Source of the DNA: Liriodendron chinense
Taxonomy: Eukaryota > Streptophyta > Magnoliopsida > Magnoliales > Magnoliaceae
DNA length: 64,000 nucleotides
Assembly: GCA_003013855.2 (NCBI GenBank)
Contig: ML058392.1
Location: forward strand, 4,195,529-4,259,528
Direction: 5' to 3'
Positions 31,944 through 42,740 of this stretch are shown in pieces; the first letter of the stretch is position 1, and every line of letters starts with the position of its first letter. Under the pieces are notes generated by a model. It made no database searches. It saw only the letters and a list, made by a program, of their open reading frames with translations, and was not told the origin of the DNA. The translations under genes and the position numbers were made by a program.

Positions 31944-33116
31944 ATGAATGATTGGACGGGTGGATTGTCTAAATACCTTTTGGAAGATGAGAGGTCGAAC
32001 CAAATAAAAAATCATTATGATTGGAACCATCACAAGCATGAATATCTTTCTATGACTCAATCTACTTCTAATACTCCCCCACGTAAGACCTTGCGAGATT
32101 ACCGGAATGAAAACAATGGGCATAACTTTTCGCCAGGTAAGACAATGGGAGAGTATCGGAAAGAGATGAATAATGTTCCACCGGTTAGGACAATGTATGA
32201 TCACTTGTTTGGCTACAAATATCAACAACTATCTAATAGCACAACATATGACATGCATAATCCTAATAGGTGGGAGCATCAAAATTTCAATTTGGGAGAC
32301 GAACCAACCATGGATGCCAACAATTATCCTCAAGAATTTCTTTCTCATGAGCCACAATCGACACGAACTCTTGAGGATACACTGCGAGAGTTTATGAAAA
32401 TAACTGAGCAATGCATACAAAACATCTCTCCATCTCAAAATCCTGAACCCAACATTGGGAACACTGAATCAATCCCCAATAATGAGGAGGATGAGGCTAT
32501 CCAAACCCAACCTTCTCCAGATTTAATGACTAAACTTCTAGAGGATATTGATCTTAGTGACCCCAATATCACCATCAATTATAGTGAATCAACTATCTCT
32601 TTTAGATATCTCAATTTTAATGATGAAGAGATTTCAATGACGGTTGACGAACCTGAGGAATCCATAAAATCTAGAAGTGATAGTCAGATTGCCTACCATG
32701 AGGGTTCCGTGGATGGTTGTGAGCCCATGATTTCTTCTTCCAAATGGCCAAATGTTTATGAGTCGCCAGAAGATATTCTTGCTAGAGAGATGGCTGAAGC
32801 CGATATTTTTGAGCCCTTCCACCAACAACACATGCCGGATTCTATTGTGGAAGAACTCCCTTGGGTTGAGAATTCTGTTTCTTTGGATGATGTGGTGGCA
32901 CAATCTGAAATTTTAGATCAACCAATGTTAGATGATGTCCTTATCACTAAATCTGAAAATTTTTCTTTGGAAGACCTCCCCTCTATAGAGGAGGAATTTA
33001 TTGTCATTGAAACAGACTTTCCTCAATCACTTAGGGAGAACGAGGACCCTTCATCCGACTCTCTCGATTTCCTAGAGGAATGCATGACCCACCCTATGAT
33101 CTGGATGATGAGATGA
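31944..33116 (+). CDS. LTR-2 acidic protein of unknown function (390 codons)
   Basis: ATG at 31944 opens a 390-codon frame rich in Glu, Asp, Asn and Ser. Near the N-terminus three similar motifs recur: RKTLRDYRNENN, GKTMGEYRKEMN and VRTMYDHLFG (residues about 47-90). They recall the R-T-x-x-D-Y motif before the gag core of Athila-type elements. A later segment TLEDTLREFMKITEQCIQNI (about 140-160) is helical and also resembles a gag-linked stretch. From about 180 onward it is a low-complexity acidic chain. There is no zinc knuckle, protease or RT. It ends in a stop at 33114, where another frame continues. Function unknown. Confidence 0.6.
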   Translation: MNDWTGGLSKYLLEDERSNQIKNHYDWNHHKHEYLSMTQSTSNTPPRKTLRDYRNENNGHNFSPGKTMGEYRKEMNNVPPVRTMYDHLFGYKYQQLSNSTTYDMHNPNRWEHQNFNLGDEPTMDANNYPQEFLSHEPQSTRTLEDTLREFMKITEQCIQNISPSQNPEPNIGNTESIPNNEEDEAIQTQPSPDLMTKLLEDIDLSDPNITINYSESTISFRYLNFNDEEISMTVDEPEESIKSRSDSQIAYHEGSVDGCEPMISSSKWPNVYESPEDILAREMAEADIFEPFHQQHMPDSIVEELPWVENSVSLDDVVAQSEILDQPMLDDVLITKSENFSLEDLPSIEEEFIVIETDFPQSLRENEDPSSDSLDFLEECMTHPMIWMMR

Positions 33117-33550
33117 TTAAGGAGTTGGATAGTTTGTTAGACATAGTGTCGGTGCCTGAAGAACACCATTCCACTGATTTACACTCTTTACCATGGTTTG
33201 TGGAAGCACCATGCAATTCTGAAATTGTGGAGGAGACAACCCAAACTGAAAAATACTTAATGAATGTCTCTCCACCATCATGGGTTCTTCAGCCCATTAA
33301 AAATTCTGATTGGGAGGACCCCTTTTTAATCAATTACAACCCAATTCAGAACTTGAGGAGATATCTTTTTACTGTTCTTATCTCCTTCTTACATGCGTGT
33401 GGTGCACACTATGATTGGACCTTAATGAAGAAACGCACCCATGTATACATTCGAGCAGGACTTTGGATGGTCCTCAGGAGAAACTTATTGAAATTCATAA
33501 AGATCCTGCTCAAATTTGATCATGTAGTCGATCGGACTAACCAAATGTAG
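33080..33550 (+). CDS. LTR-2 acidic protein, continuation in another frame
   Basis: This frame overlaps the end of the preceding one and continues with the same acidic style (LDDEMIKELDSLLDIV), then WEDPFLINYNPIQNLRRYLF and a basic, Cys-containing end (HACGAHYDWTLMKKRTHVYI). A single-base change around 33085-33115 probably split one protein of about 530 residues. No known domain is recognised. Confidence 0.5.
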   Translation: MHDPPYDLDDEMIKELDSLLDIVSVPEEHHSTDLHSLPWFVEAPCNSEIVEETTQTEKYLMNVSPPSWVLQPIKNSDWEDPFLINYNPIQNLRRYLFTVLISFLHACGAHYDWTLMKKRTHVYIRAGLWMVLRRNLLKFIKILLKFDHVVDRTNQM

Positions 33551-34660
33551 GTATGTAGGTTAGGATTTATTTTTCTGCATTTAGGATTGAATAAGTCTCA
33601 TCGAGACAATGGAAGATGCTAAAATTGATCTACTTGCTACCTCAGGTACTCTCGTTCTCACTCTCCTTTGTTTTATGTCATTGCTCTCATGTCATGCATA
33701 TTGCCTATCTTATAACATGAGGACAATGTGAAGTTTTGGTTGGGGGGTGAGAGATTCCTTAGATGAATTTGCTAGCTTTTGTGACATTTCGAGTAATGAT
33801 GTAGAAATTTTTCGTTTTTCTAAAATTCAAAACTTTTTTGGAAAACTCTGATTCTATGCATTCGAGATAGCATGAGTGTCAGAAAAGGAGATACTAAGTG
33901 AGGGATGTTGCTAGCTTTGAATTTCTCTTAATATAATGGTTTTATATGTGAATTCCCCTATTTTTATGATTGATAAAAAATTTGAACACTTTTACACCTA
34001 CTTCACATTACACGATTTTCATGATTTGAAAGGATTATGTGATTTATGGATTGGCTAGACTTAAATTTGAAGTGTTGAGAAACTAAGCCGGGGTACTTTG
34101 TCCATCCTTGTCCATGGGAAAATAACGAAAGATATGGATTTCTAAAAATCCTATCTAATGTAAAAGAAAAAGGAAAGGAAGGATGAAATTGGGAATGATG
34201 GAGAATATGGTGGAAAATTCCGATTAGGGCTACCTACTACCAACCGGGGGATGGTCTACCCGTAACCAAAGTCGGAAATGGGACGTAGTGTGAAAGCCGT
34301 TGGAAGGACGGTAAGGCAAATTCTTGTCATAGGCTTGTTGTTGCTCTATACACCTTGAGATCTATAGTTTAGTTGATTTATGAAGAAGATAATCCCGGAA
34401 ACTCATGAGATGAACTTTCACTATGCACACTAGGTTGAATTTGTTCAAGTTCTTCTATTTATCAATCAATCAGCGGGAATTTCATATAAACACTTATTAT
34501 GTTCTGAGAGTTTAAGGTTTCAACCTCTATCACCTAATTTTTCTGATTTTTATGCTAGTGAGTCTTGGAATGTATAGAAGAATAGTTTCTAGAGGAGAGT
34601 TGGGTTTTGGAGAATGAAACTTGTTTCACGCATGCTTTGCTCGGGACTAGCAAAATGCTG
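33551..34660 (+). other. LTR-2 3' non-coding region
   Basis: No ORF of note. It has ATGAGGACAATG and GTTGGGGGGTGAGAGA segments near 33718-33750, resembling the final polypurine tract (34660), and CTACCAACCGGGGGATGG near 34230. Confidence 0.5.
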
Positions 34661-34671
34661 GTTGGGGGGTG

Positions 34672-36236
34672 TGTTGAGCTCTTAATTGTACATATTCTAA
34701 CCCCAATTCATCACTCATTATGCATGGTTTCATGATTTAAAGACTAATCTAATGCATGGATTTGTGATTGTAGGAATGAGAATGAGACTTCACCAATTCA
34801 TGGTTAAAAGAGTCACTTTGTATGCATTGAAGATCAATAGAACAAGTGCCGAAAGGTGGAAGAAAGAAGCAAGAAAGAAACAGAAGAGATGATGAAGAAA
34901 ATCTGAAATTTTGTGCTTAGACCTGTCTGTAGACCGGACAGGTCAACAGACAGGTCTACAGTGTATTTTTTGGACTGTTTTTCTCCTCTGTAGACCGGTC
35001 GCTAGACCGGTCGCCAGACCGGTCACCAGACAGGTCGAGAGTAGTCCAGAAACACAAAACTCACTGGATGATTTTGGAGGTTTTAAGACCGGTCGTCCAC
35101 AGTCTCAGACCGGTCGTCAGTGCAACAGCGTGTGCGTGAAGCTCCGATTTTCTCTGCGCAATTGCGTAATTCCTTACTAAATCTGGAATCTTCCGCGCCA
35201 ATCTATAAAAGGGACTTCTCATCTTCATACCAGGGCATGCTAGGACGTGGGGATTGCTTGGGAGACAGATTCTACTTCAAGTTTTCTTAGTTTTCTTCCT
35301 GTTTTAGTAGTCTTTATGTTTTTTAGGCTTCTAGTTCAAGGATGTTAGAGATGAACTAAAACCTCTTAGTTAGGGCTAAGAGGTGAAGCTTTTGATTTGT
35401 TTTTTATGGATTGATACAACCTAGGTTTCCTTTTATGTTTTAATTGAAGAATTTTAGTTCAATATGAGTTTGAATCAAGTACTAGTTTGGTTTTATTTTG
35501 ATCTCTTAATGACTCCGGGCTCATGTGATTCTTAGTGATTCTAAGCTTGGTAGCTTACCTTCTGAGCATTGTTTATGCTTGTGTAGTTCATTGATCTATC
35601 ATCGACTCTAGGCATGGTAGACCCTTTGATTTCCTTGTGTACAATGGCCCAATCTTCATGTGGGAACTTATTCAACTAAAGTTCTTATCTGTTTATTATA
35701 ATCTGAAATAGCTGTTTGCTGATTGATTTTGATTTAATTAGAGTTCTAATCATTAGTTGTAATCAAGTCTAGTGACAGGATTTGATGAAAGCTATGGTTG
35801 TGAATCTCAACTAGATTGGAAAGAGGCTTGGCCTACACAATTGAGTGTGCCCAAGGCCTAAGCATTGATGTGGGAATTGAATCAATGAATAAGCAACTGT
35901 TTTAGATAATTGTTGATTAAACCGTTCTCTATTCCTATCGGATAGAGATATGAATTCGATTCCGATTGAGTTATGTGAGATCTAGTTGTGTTGATGCATT
36001 GAAACTTATCAAAAGTGGATCCTTGGCGCTCTAGTGCCTTTTTAGATTGATATTACCTTACACATTCACTATTTAAACCCAAATTATTATTTTCCAGCTT
36101 TAGTTCTTAATAAAATCTTAATTATTAGTTGTTTTAGTTAAATTCTGAGAATACCCATTCATAAATCTCTGTGGGAACGATACTCGATCTTTCCGAATTA
36201 TTACTACATTGCAACCCTACACTTGGGGAGTGAACA
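34672..36236 (+). mobile_element. LTR-2 3' LTR
   Basis: Same start and end as the 5' LTR; about 30-35 substitutions by eye plus an indel in the ACCGGT cluster. TATA box at 35204-35211. Confidence 0.94.
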
Positions 36237-36241
36237 CTTAA

Positions 36242-36660
36242 CTCATAGTTAATCAAGTGCTCGGCGAATTCGAGGCGAAAGAAGAGCGAATGGCTTTGTA
36301 CAAATCTCGAGTACTTATCTTACTCGCAAAGCTAAACAAATATGAAATAATTCACATTCCTCACAAGAAGAATAAGCTCACAGATTCTCTGGCAAAGTTA
36401 GCTTCTGCACCATAGTCTGATTTAACGCGATCTGTTTCTGTCGAGCATCTTTATGTTCTGAGTATTGATCAAGTAGCTCAAGAGCAAGTGGTCACATTTC
36501 ATTTATCTCCATGCTGGATGGATCTCATCGTCCTTTACATCAAAAGCGGACAACTCCCAGACGATAGAAATCTGCGCGACAAATTCGATACCATGCTGCC
36601 AGGTACACCTTACAAAATGGAATATTATTACGTAAAAGTTTTACTTTACCATACTTAAGA
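36242..36660 (+). pseudogene. Gypsy-1 RNase H, right part
   Basis: The frame resumes after the LTR-2 TSD as LIVNQVLGEFEAKEERMALY, then LNKYEIIHIPHKKNKLTDSL and AKLASAP followed by a stop. This is the C-terminal part of the RNase H that begins at about 29550; the codon spanning the insertion site is TAA in place of Gln. Confidence 0.85.
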
Positions 36661-37735
36661 TGTCTCCATCCAGAAAAGGCACACCATGTTCTCGATGAAA
36701 TACACCAGGGGGCATGCGGTAATCATCCCAGGGGACGATCTTTAGCATATAAAGTAATGAGGCAAGGGGACTACTGGCCCACCATGAAGGCGGACGCAAT
36801 CGAATTTTCTAAGAAATGCGACAAATGCCAGCGATATTCTCCAATCCCTCGCGTGCCATCTAAGCAAATGACACCAATGGATGGCCCTTGGCCTTTCGCC
36901 CAATGGGAAATCGATATAATCGGACCATTACCCACCGGGAAAGGCCAGAACAGGTTCACAATTGTAGCAGTCAATTACTTCACCAAATGGGTTGAGGCAG
37001 AACCTTTAACCATAATCACTGAAAAACAGACTACTAAATTCATATGGAGAAATATCATATGCCATTATGGGCTCCCCCATACTATAATCACTGACAACGG
37101 AAAATAGTTTGACAACACTGCGTTCTCCGAGTTTTGTAAAAAATGGAGGATATGAAGTATTCGAACCTCCTCAATCATCCTCAAGCTAATGGACAAGTGG
37201 AGGCAGTCAATAAGATTATGAAACATCACCTGAAAACTAAACTTGATGAACGTAAAGGTATGTGGCCTGAACTTCTACCTGAAATCTTATGGGCATACAG
37301 AACGACGACTCGTACGTCAACTGGAGAAACCCCTTTCTCTTTGGCACTCGATACTGAAGCAGTTGTTCCAGTCAAAGTTGAAGTATCCTCGTATCGAGTG
37401 GAGCAATACGACCCAGCGAGTAATGAAAAGGGTCTAAGGCTTCATCTCGACCTTTTGGAAGAAAGAAGGGACGTATCCCGACTTCGAGCAACAGCTTACC
37501 AACAGCGTATAGCTCGCTACCGCAACGCAAAGGTCAAACCCAGAGCTTTTTAGCTCGGCGATTTGGTGCTTAGACAAAATCTTGGAACACCTGCTCGTTC
37601 GTTGGATCCGAACTAGGAAGGCCCCTATTGGGTTATCAAAATTGTACGACCAAGTACATTTTATCTAGAAGACATGCGAGGAAGACCACTACATCGCCCT
37701 TGGCACGTGGAGCATCTACTTCAATATTATCCATA
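36661..37735 (+). pseudogene. Gypsy-1 integrase
   Basis: The HHCC zinc-binding end is in a shifted, broken frame before 36757, with FSKKCDKCQRY near 36810. The core shows WEIDIIGPLPTGKGQNRFTI (first catalytic Asp), IITDNGK (second Asp, about 37090) and NHPQANGQVEAVNKIMKHHL (Glu, about 37180). A TAG stop follows ITDNGK at 37105-37107, with a frame change before 37143. 37143-37553 is open, then the tail LGDLVLRQN to WHVEHLLQYYP ends near 37735. Integrase would insert the cDNA. Confidence 0.9.
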
Positions 37736-38155
37736 AAACATTCACATATTAAGTACATAAATCACGTTTGAATAAAAATCATCTCTTTCGTTATGGCTAA
37801 TCAACTATAAATCTCATAATTTGGTCGATGCTCCGCTTTGGACCAGAACAGCCCTGAAGAGAAGACAAACGTTCTCTTAACCAAATCTTTTGCTTACTGC
37901 AGAGCTAAAGCCTCAATTGATAGATCAGTCTATCTCTACGTGGACATGGTCACTAAGACCCCCGAATTGAGCCTAACTCATTTTTCATGAGTTAAGTACC
38001 TATGCATTCAACATATAAATAATTTATTGCTAGAAGAAGCCAAAATGTCAAAATGATTCTTTCTATTATAGATCATTTAAAGGAAAAACATCAAGATTGT
38101 TTTTACAAAAAGAGAGAGACTAAGATCAACATAAGGAGAAAAAAGAAAAGAGAGG
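37736..38155 (+). other. Gypsy-1 spacer between pol and CACTA-2
   Basis: AT-rich non-coding sequence after the pol stop. No gene seen. Ends in the AGG target-site duplication (38153-38155). Confidence 0.6.
38153..38155. other. CACTA-2 target-site duplication, left (AGG)
   Basis: AGG before CACTACAAGAAAAC; AGG again at 49768-49770 after the right terminus. Confidence 0.9.
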
Positions 38156-38164
38156 CACTACAAG

Positions 38165-38600
38165 AAAACGGCTTTATACCGACGAAAGTATTACCGACGA
38201 AATTATTTTCGTTGGGAAAAATCATTTTTCCCGACGAAATAGAGAAATCGTCGGTAAAAATCATACCAGCTTCCCGCCACCGTCAGATTTGCTTCCCGCC
38301 ATACACTTTTACCGATGAAATTATGATTTCGTCAGTAAAAAGTTTATTGCCGACGAAAATACCTGTCGCTAAAAAACTAAAACAGAAAATTTGGCTTTTA
38401 CCGACGAAACTTTTCGTCGGTAAAAGTGAAACTTTTCCCGACGAACATTTTCGTCGGTAAAAGCCATTATTGCCGACGATTGTTGTTTGTCGGTAATAAT
38501 ATGTGATTCCTGTCAAGTAAAAGAGATGACTTTTACCGACGAAAATTTTCGTCGGTAAAAGATTTTAAAATCACTTTTACCGACAAAAATTTTCGTCCCG
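38165..38600. repeat. CACTA-2 left subterminal palindromic repeats
   Basis: Many inverted TTTTACCGACGAAA / TTTCGTCGGTAAAA pairs. The segment 38530-38561 is a perfect 32-base palindrome of this unit. Confidence 0.9.
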
Positions 38601-38619
38601 ATTAGCCATCTTTTCTCTC

Positions 38620-38811
38620 ACTCTCTCACACTCTCTCTCTCTCGCGCGCGCGCGGCCCACCCTTCTGATCACCTCTCCCTCAGCGCGTCACCATCACCGG
38701 CGGCCACCCCCCCCCCCCAGCCGACCACGGTCGCCGGTAAGCACACGCCTCCACCAGCCTCCGTACGCCGCCGCCTCCTCCGGTAACCCTCTCCCCCTTC
38801 CTTCTTCCTCC

Positions 38812-38848
<37 letters not shown>

Positions 38849-38850
38849 GT
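38620..38850. repeat. CT/CG-rich low-complexity and C-rich tract
   Basis: (CT)n runs at 38630-38645 and 38815-38845, GCGCGC at 38645, and a C12 run near 38706. Overlapping minus-strand ORFs rich in Arg/Glu here are low-complexity artefacts. Confidence 0.8.
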
Positions 38851-38854
38851 TGTT

Positions 38855-39240
38855 GATTGTGGGGCCCACTGCCAAAAGCCAAAGCATGTGGGTCCCACCA
38901 TCGCTGTCCAATGCATGTGAGTCCCACCGTTACTGTCCATTGCATGTGGGTCCCACCGTCGCTTTCCATCGTCCATTGCATGTGGGGTCGACCTTAGCTG
39001 TCCACTATTTGGTGGGGCCCACTGATTTAGTAAATCCCTAATTAGGGATTTCGAAATTAAAATCCCCTAATTCCTTCCTTAATTAGGGATTTTAAATTTT
39101 AAATTCCAAATTTGTGATTTACAAATTAAAAAAAATTAAAATACAATAAATGTGGGGCCCACCGTCGCTGTCCACTGCTTGTGGGGCCCACCATCGCTCT
39201 CCACTGCCCATGGGGCCCACCGTCGCTGTCCACTGTTTTG
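38855..39240. repeat. GTGGGGCCCACCGTCGCTGTC repeats
   Basis: About eight degenerate 30-bp units (TGTGGGTCCCACC(G/A)TCGCTGTCCA) in two groups, 38862-39020 and 39150-39236. They are separated by a short AT-rich block with an internal CCTAATTAGGGATTT palindrome. Confidence 0.8.
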
Positions 39241-39262
39241 GATCAAGCATATATTTGTGCGG

Positions 39263-39712
39263 AGTAAACTCTGTGGGGCCCACAGTGATTTACATATTTT
39301 ATCCACTCCGTCCATCCATTTTAGCAGGAAATTTTTAAGTATGGTGCCAAAAAATGAAGCATATCAAAATCTAAAGTGGACCACACCACAAGTGTGAACT
39401 GAATGTCTATCATTGAAAAATTCTTGGAGGACACAAAAGTTTTGGATCAAGCTGATATTTGTGTTTTCCCTTCATCCATATCCATGTGATCTTACGAACA
39501 GGTTGGATGACAAATAAAGATCACTGTAGGGCCTGGGAATGGTGGAAATCATTATTCCCACTGTTTCCCATGGCATGGTCCACTTGAGATTTGGATATGG
39601 TTAAATTTTGGGCTCAACCACTAAAATGAGGTGGAAAAACATAAGGACGGAATAGATAAATCACACACATTCTAGGTGGGCCCAACTGAGTTTACTCTAC
39701 ACGATAAGAGCG
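39263..39712. repeat. GTGGGCCCAC-type palindromic repeat, near-complete copy
   Basis: The left end GAGTAAACTCTGTGGGGCCC and the right end read on the other strand GAGTAAACTCAGTTGGGCCC are inverted. Both continue inward through TGATTTA..TTATCYAYTCCGTCC, giving a long imperfect palindrome of about 450 bp with no ORF. It behaves like a MITE or foldback element. Confidence 0.82.
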
Positions 39713-40415
39713 TGCGGAGGAGTTACTGCGCACGCAATCCAATTCCCAGGTGGGCCCCATACTTATTTGTTCACAAAATAGTCATTAGGTATTTAATTAG
39801 ACTTGATTCATGGTGTTGATGATTCTGCCATTTTCATGTGCTTGTGTATCTGGAATTGATGGAGCAAACCCGGATGTGCGTCGGAGCTATCCGTGATTGA
39901 TTTATGTGGATGTATTTGGCTTATTATTAATAATTATTTTTTATCCACAAATGGTAGTATAATAGAATCAGTTAGCCCATTTGGAGATTTCTATATTGCC
40001 GAGCATAGATAAAGTGTGTTTTGGAGGTATAGAAATTTGCCAAATTGTCCTGTTGGACAGTCCAAGGTTGGATAGATTGGAATGTTCTCGTTGTTTGTCA
40101 TTTACATGCTCTGTCATTAGTTTCGTGCGGTAACTCTCCTATTCTCTCTGGATATGTTTCTTATGTTTATTTCCATTGTCAATTTAATCCACACAATGTG
40201 TGGATACTTGACGTGGAAATGAAATGTAAGATAAATATATCTGGAGAGATAGGGGTAGATGCTGTCGAAATTTAGGCTTAGGCATTTAAATGGAAATAAT
40301 GATAGCATTTCAATCTATCCATCCTTGGATGGGCGACTGATTGTATTATATTATCATTTAATGGCAAATTAGATGACGAACATGATACTTGTGATTAAGA
40401 GTAGTTGATTGATAT
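39713..40415. other. CACTA-2 interior, no gene seen
   Basis: Ordinary sequence with short ORFs. A partial unit of the 168-bp array (GATGGAGCAAACCCGGATGTG) lies near 39858, ahead of the main array. Confidence 0.5.
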
Positions 40416-40419
40416 TGAT

Positions 40420-41255
40420 GTTGAGCGGGGGTCCCTGGAAGGTGGGAACCGCTGTTGTGACCATGCTGAAGCTGTCCTATTCCTATGGACAACAATATGG
40501 GTGGCCTGGCCATTTGGACAGGCCCGTGATTATGTATTAGTTTGAAATTAATGGAGCAGACTCGGATGTGCGTCGGAGCTTCCGGGTGTTGAGTGGGGGT
40601 CCCTGGAAGGTGGGAACCGCTGTTGTGACCATGCTGAAGCCGTCCTGTTCCTATGGACAGCAATATGGGTGGCCTGGCCATTTGGACAGGCCCGTGTTTA
40701 TGTATTAGCTCGAAATTAATGGAGCAGACCCGGATGTGCGTCGGAGCTATCCGAGTGTTGAGCGGGGGTCCTTGGAAGGTGAGAACCGTTGTTATGACCA
40801 TGTTGAAGCTGTCCATTTCCTATGGACAGCAATATGAGTGCCTGGCCATTTGGACAGACCCGTGTTTATGTATTAACTCGAAATTAATGGAGCAGACCCG
40901 GATGTGCGTCGGAGCTATCCGGGTATTCATTGGGGGTCCCTGGAAGGTGAGAACCGCTGTTGTGACCATGTTGAAGCTATCCATTTCCTATGGATAGCAA
41001 TATCGGTGGCCTGGCCATTTGTACAAGCCCGTGTTTATGTATTAGCTCGAAATTGATGGAGCATACACGGATGTGCGTTGGAGCTATCCGGATGTTGAGC
41101 GGGAGTCCCTGGAAGGTGGGAACCGCTGTTATGACCATGATGAAGCTGTCCATTTCCTATGGACAGCAATATGGGTGGCCTGGCAATTTGGACAGGCCCG
41201 CCTTGTGTGGAGCAGACCCGGATGTGCGTCCGCGCTATCCGCGAGTTGGTTGAGT
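40420..41255. repeat. 168-bp tandem array, five units
   Basis: The segment GTCCCTGGAAGGT marks units at 40431, 40599, 40768, 40936 and 41105 (spacing 168-169). Each unit contains ATGGACAGCAATATGGGTGG and GCAGACCCGGATGTGCGTCG. Unit length is regular but divisible by 3 only at 168; reading frames through it on both strands are repeat artefacts. Confidence 0.92.
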
Positions 41256-41265
41256 CTCCAAGACT

Positions 41266-42690
41266 TACACCCTAAACCATAAACCATAAACCTAAAACTA
41301 AAACCTATAAGTTACGGGTAAACCTAAACCTAAACTCAATTCACCTAACCTAAACCTACTGGGTTTGTGTTTTAGGATTGGGATTAGGACTAGGGCTTGG
41401 ACTTTAGAATTTGGATCCGGATTTGGATTAGGATTTGAGTTTAGTGGATTGGATTTGGATGTGGATAAGGATTTAGGTGTTGAGATTTGATTAGGATCTG
41501 AGTTAGAGTTTTAGGATTGGGATTTGGGCTAGGGCTTGGACTTTAGTATTTGGATCGGGATTTGGATTAGGATTTGAGTTTAGTGTATTGGATTTGGATG
41601 TGGATAAGGATTTAGGTGTTGAGATTTGATTTGGATCTGGGTTTGAGTTGTTGGATTGGGATTTGGGCTAGGGCTTGGGCTTTGAGATTTGGATCCGGAT
41701 TTCGATTAGGATTTGAGTTCAGTGTTTTGGATTTGGATGTGGATAAGGACTTAGGTGTTGAGATTAGATTTGGATTTGGGTTTGAGTTGTTGGATTGGGA
41801 TTTGGGCTAGGGCTTGGGCTTTGAGATATGAATCCGGATTTCGATTAGGATTTGAGTTTAGTGAAAACCTAAACCTACACCTATTCCTAAATCCACAACT
41901 CTAAACTAAACCTAGACCCAAACTCAACAACCTAACCCTAAACCCGATCCCGAACCCGAAACTCTAAACCTAGGCCAAAAGCTAATCCTAAACTCAAATC
42001 ACAAAACCTAAACCTACACCTATTCCTAAATCCACAACTCTAAACTAAACCTAGCCCCAAACTCAACAACCTAACCCTAAACCCAATCCCGAACCCGAAA
42101 CTTTAAACCTAGGCCTAAACCTAATCCTAAACTCAAATCACCTAACCTAAACCTACACCTATTCCTAAATCCATTCACCTAACCTAAACCTCGACCCAAA
42201 CTAAACAACCTAACCCTAAACCCAATCCCGAACCCGAAACTCAAAACCTACGCCTAAACCTAATCCTAAACTTAAATCACCTAACCTAAACCCACACCTA
42301 TTCCTAAATCCATTCACGTAACCTAAACCTAGACCCAAACTCAACAACCTAACCCTAAACCCGATCCCAAATCCGAAACTCTAAACCTACACCTAAACTT
42401 AATCCTAAACTCAAATCACCTAACCTAAACCTACACCTATTCTTAAATCCACAACTCTAAACTAAACCTAGACCCAAACTCAACAACCTAACCCTAAACC
42501 TGATTCCAAACCCGAAACTCTAAACCTAGGCCTAAAGCTAATCCTAAACTCAAATCACAAAACCTAAACCTACACCTATTCCTAAATCCATTCGCCTAAC
42601 CTAAAACCTAGACCCTAAACTTGAAAACCTAACCCTAAACCCGATCCCGAACCCAAAACTCTAAACCTACGCCTAAACCTAACTAAACAT
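41266..42690. repeat. Telomere-like degenerate array, strand switch near 41860
   Basis: From about 41350 to 41860 the + strand is G-rich (GGATTTGGATTAGGATTTGAG, period about 137). From about 41865 to 42690 it is C-rich (CCTAACCCTAAACCC, AACCTAAACCTACACC, period about 120-145). The 41266-41350 start is also C-rich. CCCTAAA-like heptamers recur but are not exact telomere arrays. Confidence 0.88.
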
Positions 42691-42740
42691 AAAATCACCT
42701 AATGTAAACGTAAACTGACTCTAATCTTTGCATTGTAGAT

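Larger units (their letters stand above)
29749..36236 (+). mobile_element. LTR-2: complete non-autonomous LTR retrotransposon nested in gypsy-1 RNase H
   Basis: Two long LTRs (1572 and 1565 bp), a tRNA-Asp-type primer-binding site at 31327, a polypurine tract (TTGGGGGGTG, about 34661-34671) and a perfect 5-bp TSD. The 3.35-kb interior carries no protease, RT, RNase H or integrase. Its only sizeable reading frame (31944-33550, with one frame change) encodes an acidic protein I cannot place. It must have moved with enzymes from an autonomous relative, probably Athila-like by its primer site. LTRs differ by only a few percent, younger than gypsy-1. Confidence 0.94.

Noticed and set aside
38669..38981. 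Three overlapping minus ORFs rich in Arg, Glu and Gly
   Set aside because: Low-complexity CT/C-rich DNA and GTGGGGCCC repeats; no domain.
40358..40997. ORFs on both strands with 56-residue internal repeats
   Set aside because: They mirror the 168-bp tandem array, since 168 is a multiple of three; no start, domain or codon signal.
41266..42690. True interstitial telomere
   Set aside because: Exact TTTAGGG units are a minority and the period is about 120-145 bp, so it is a derived satellite inside a transposon.
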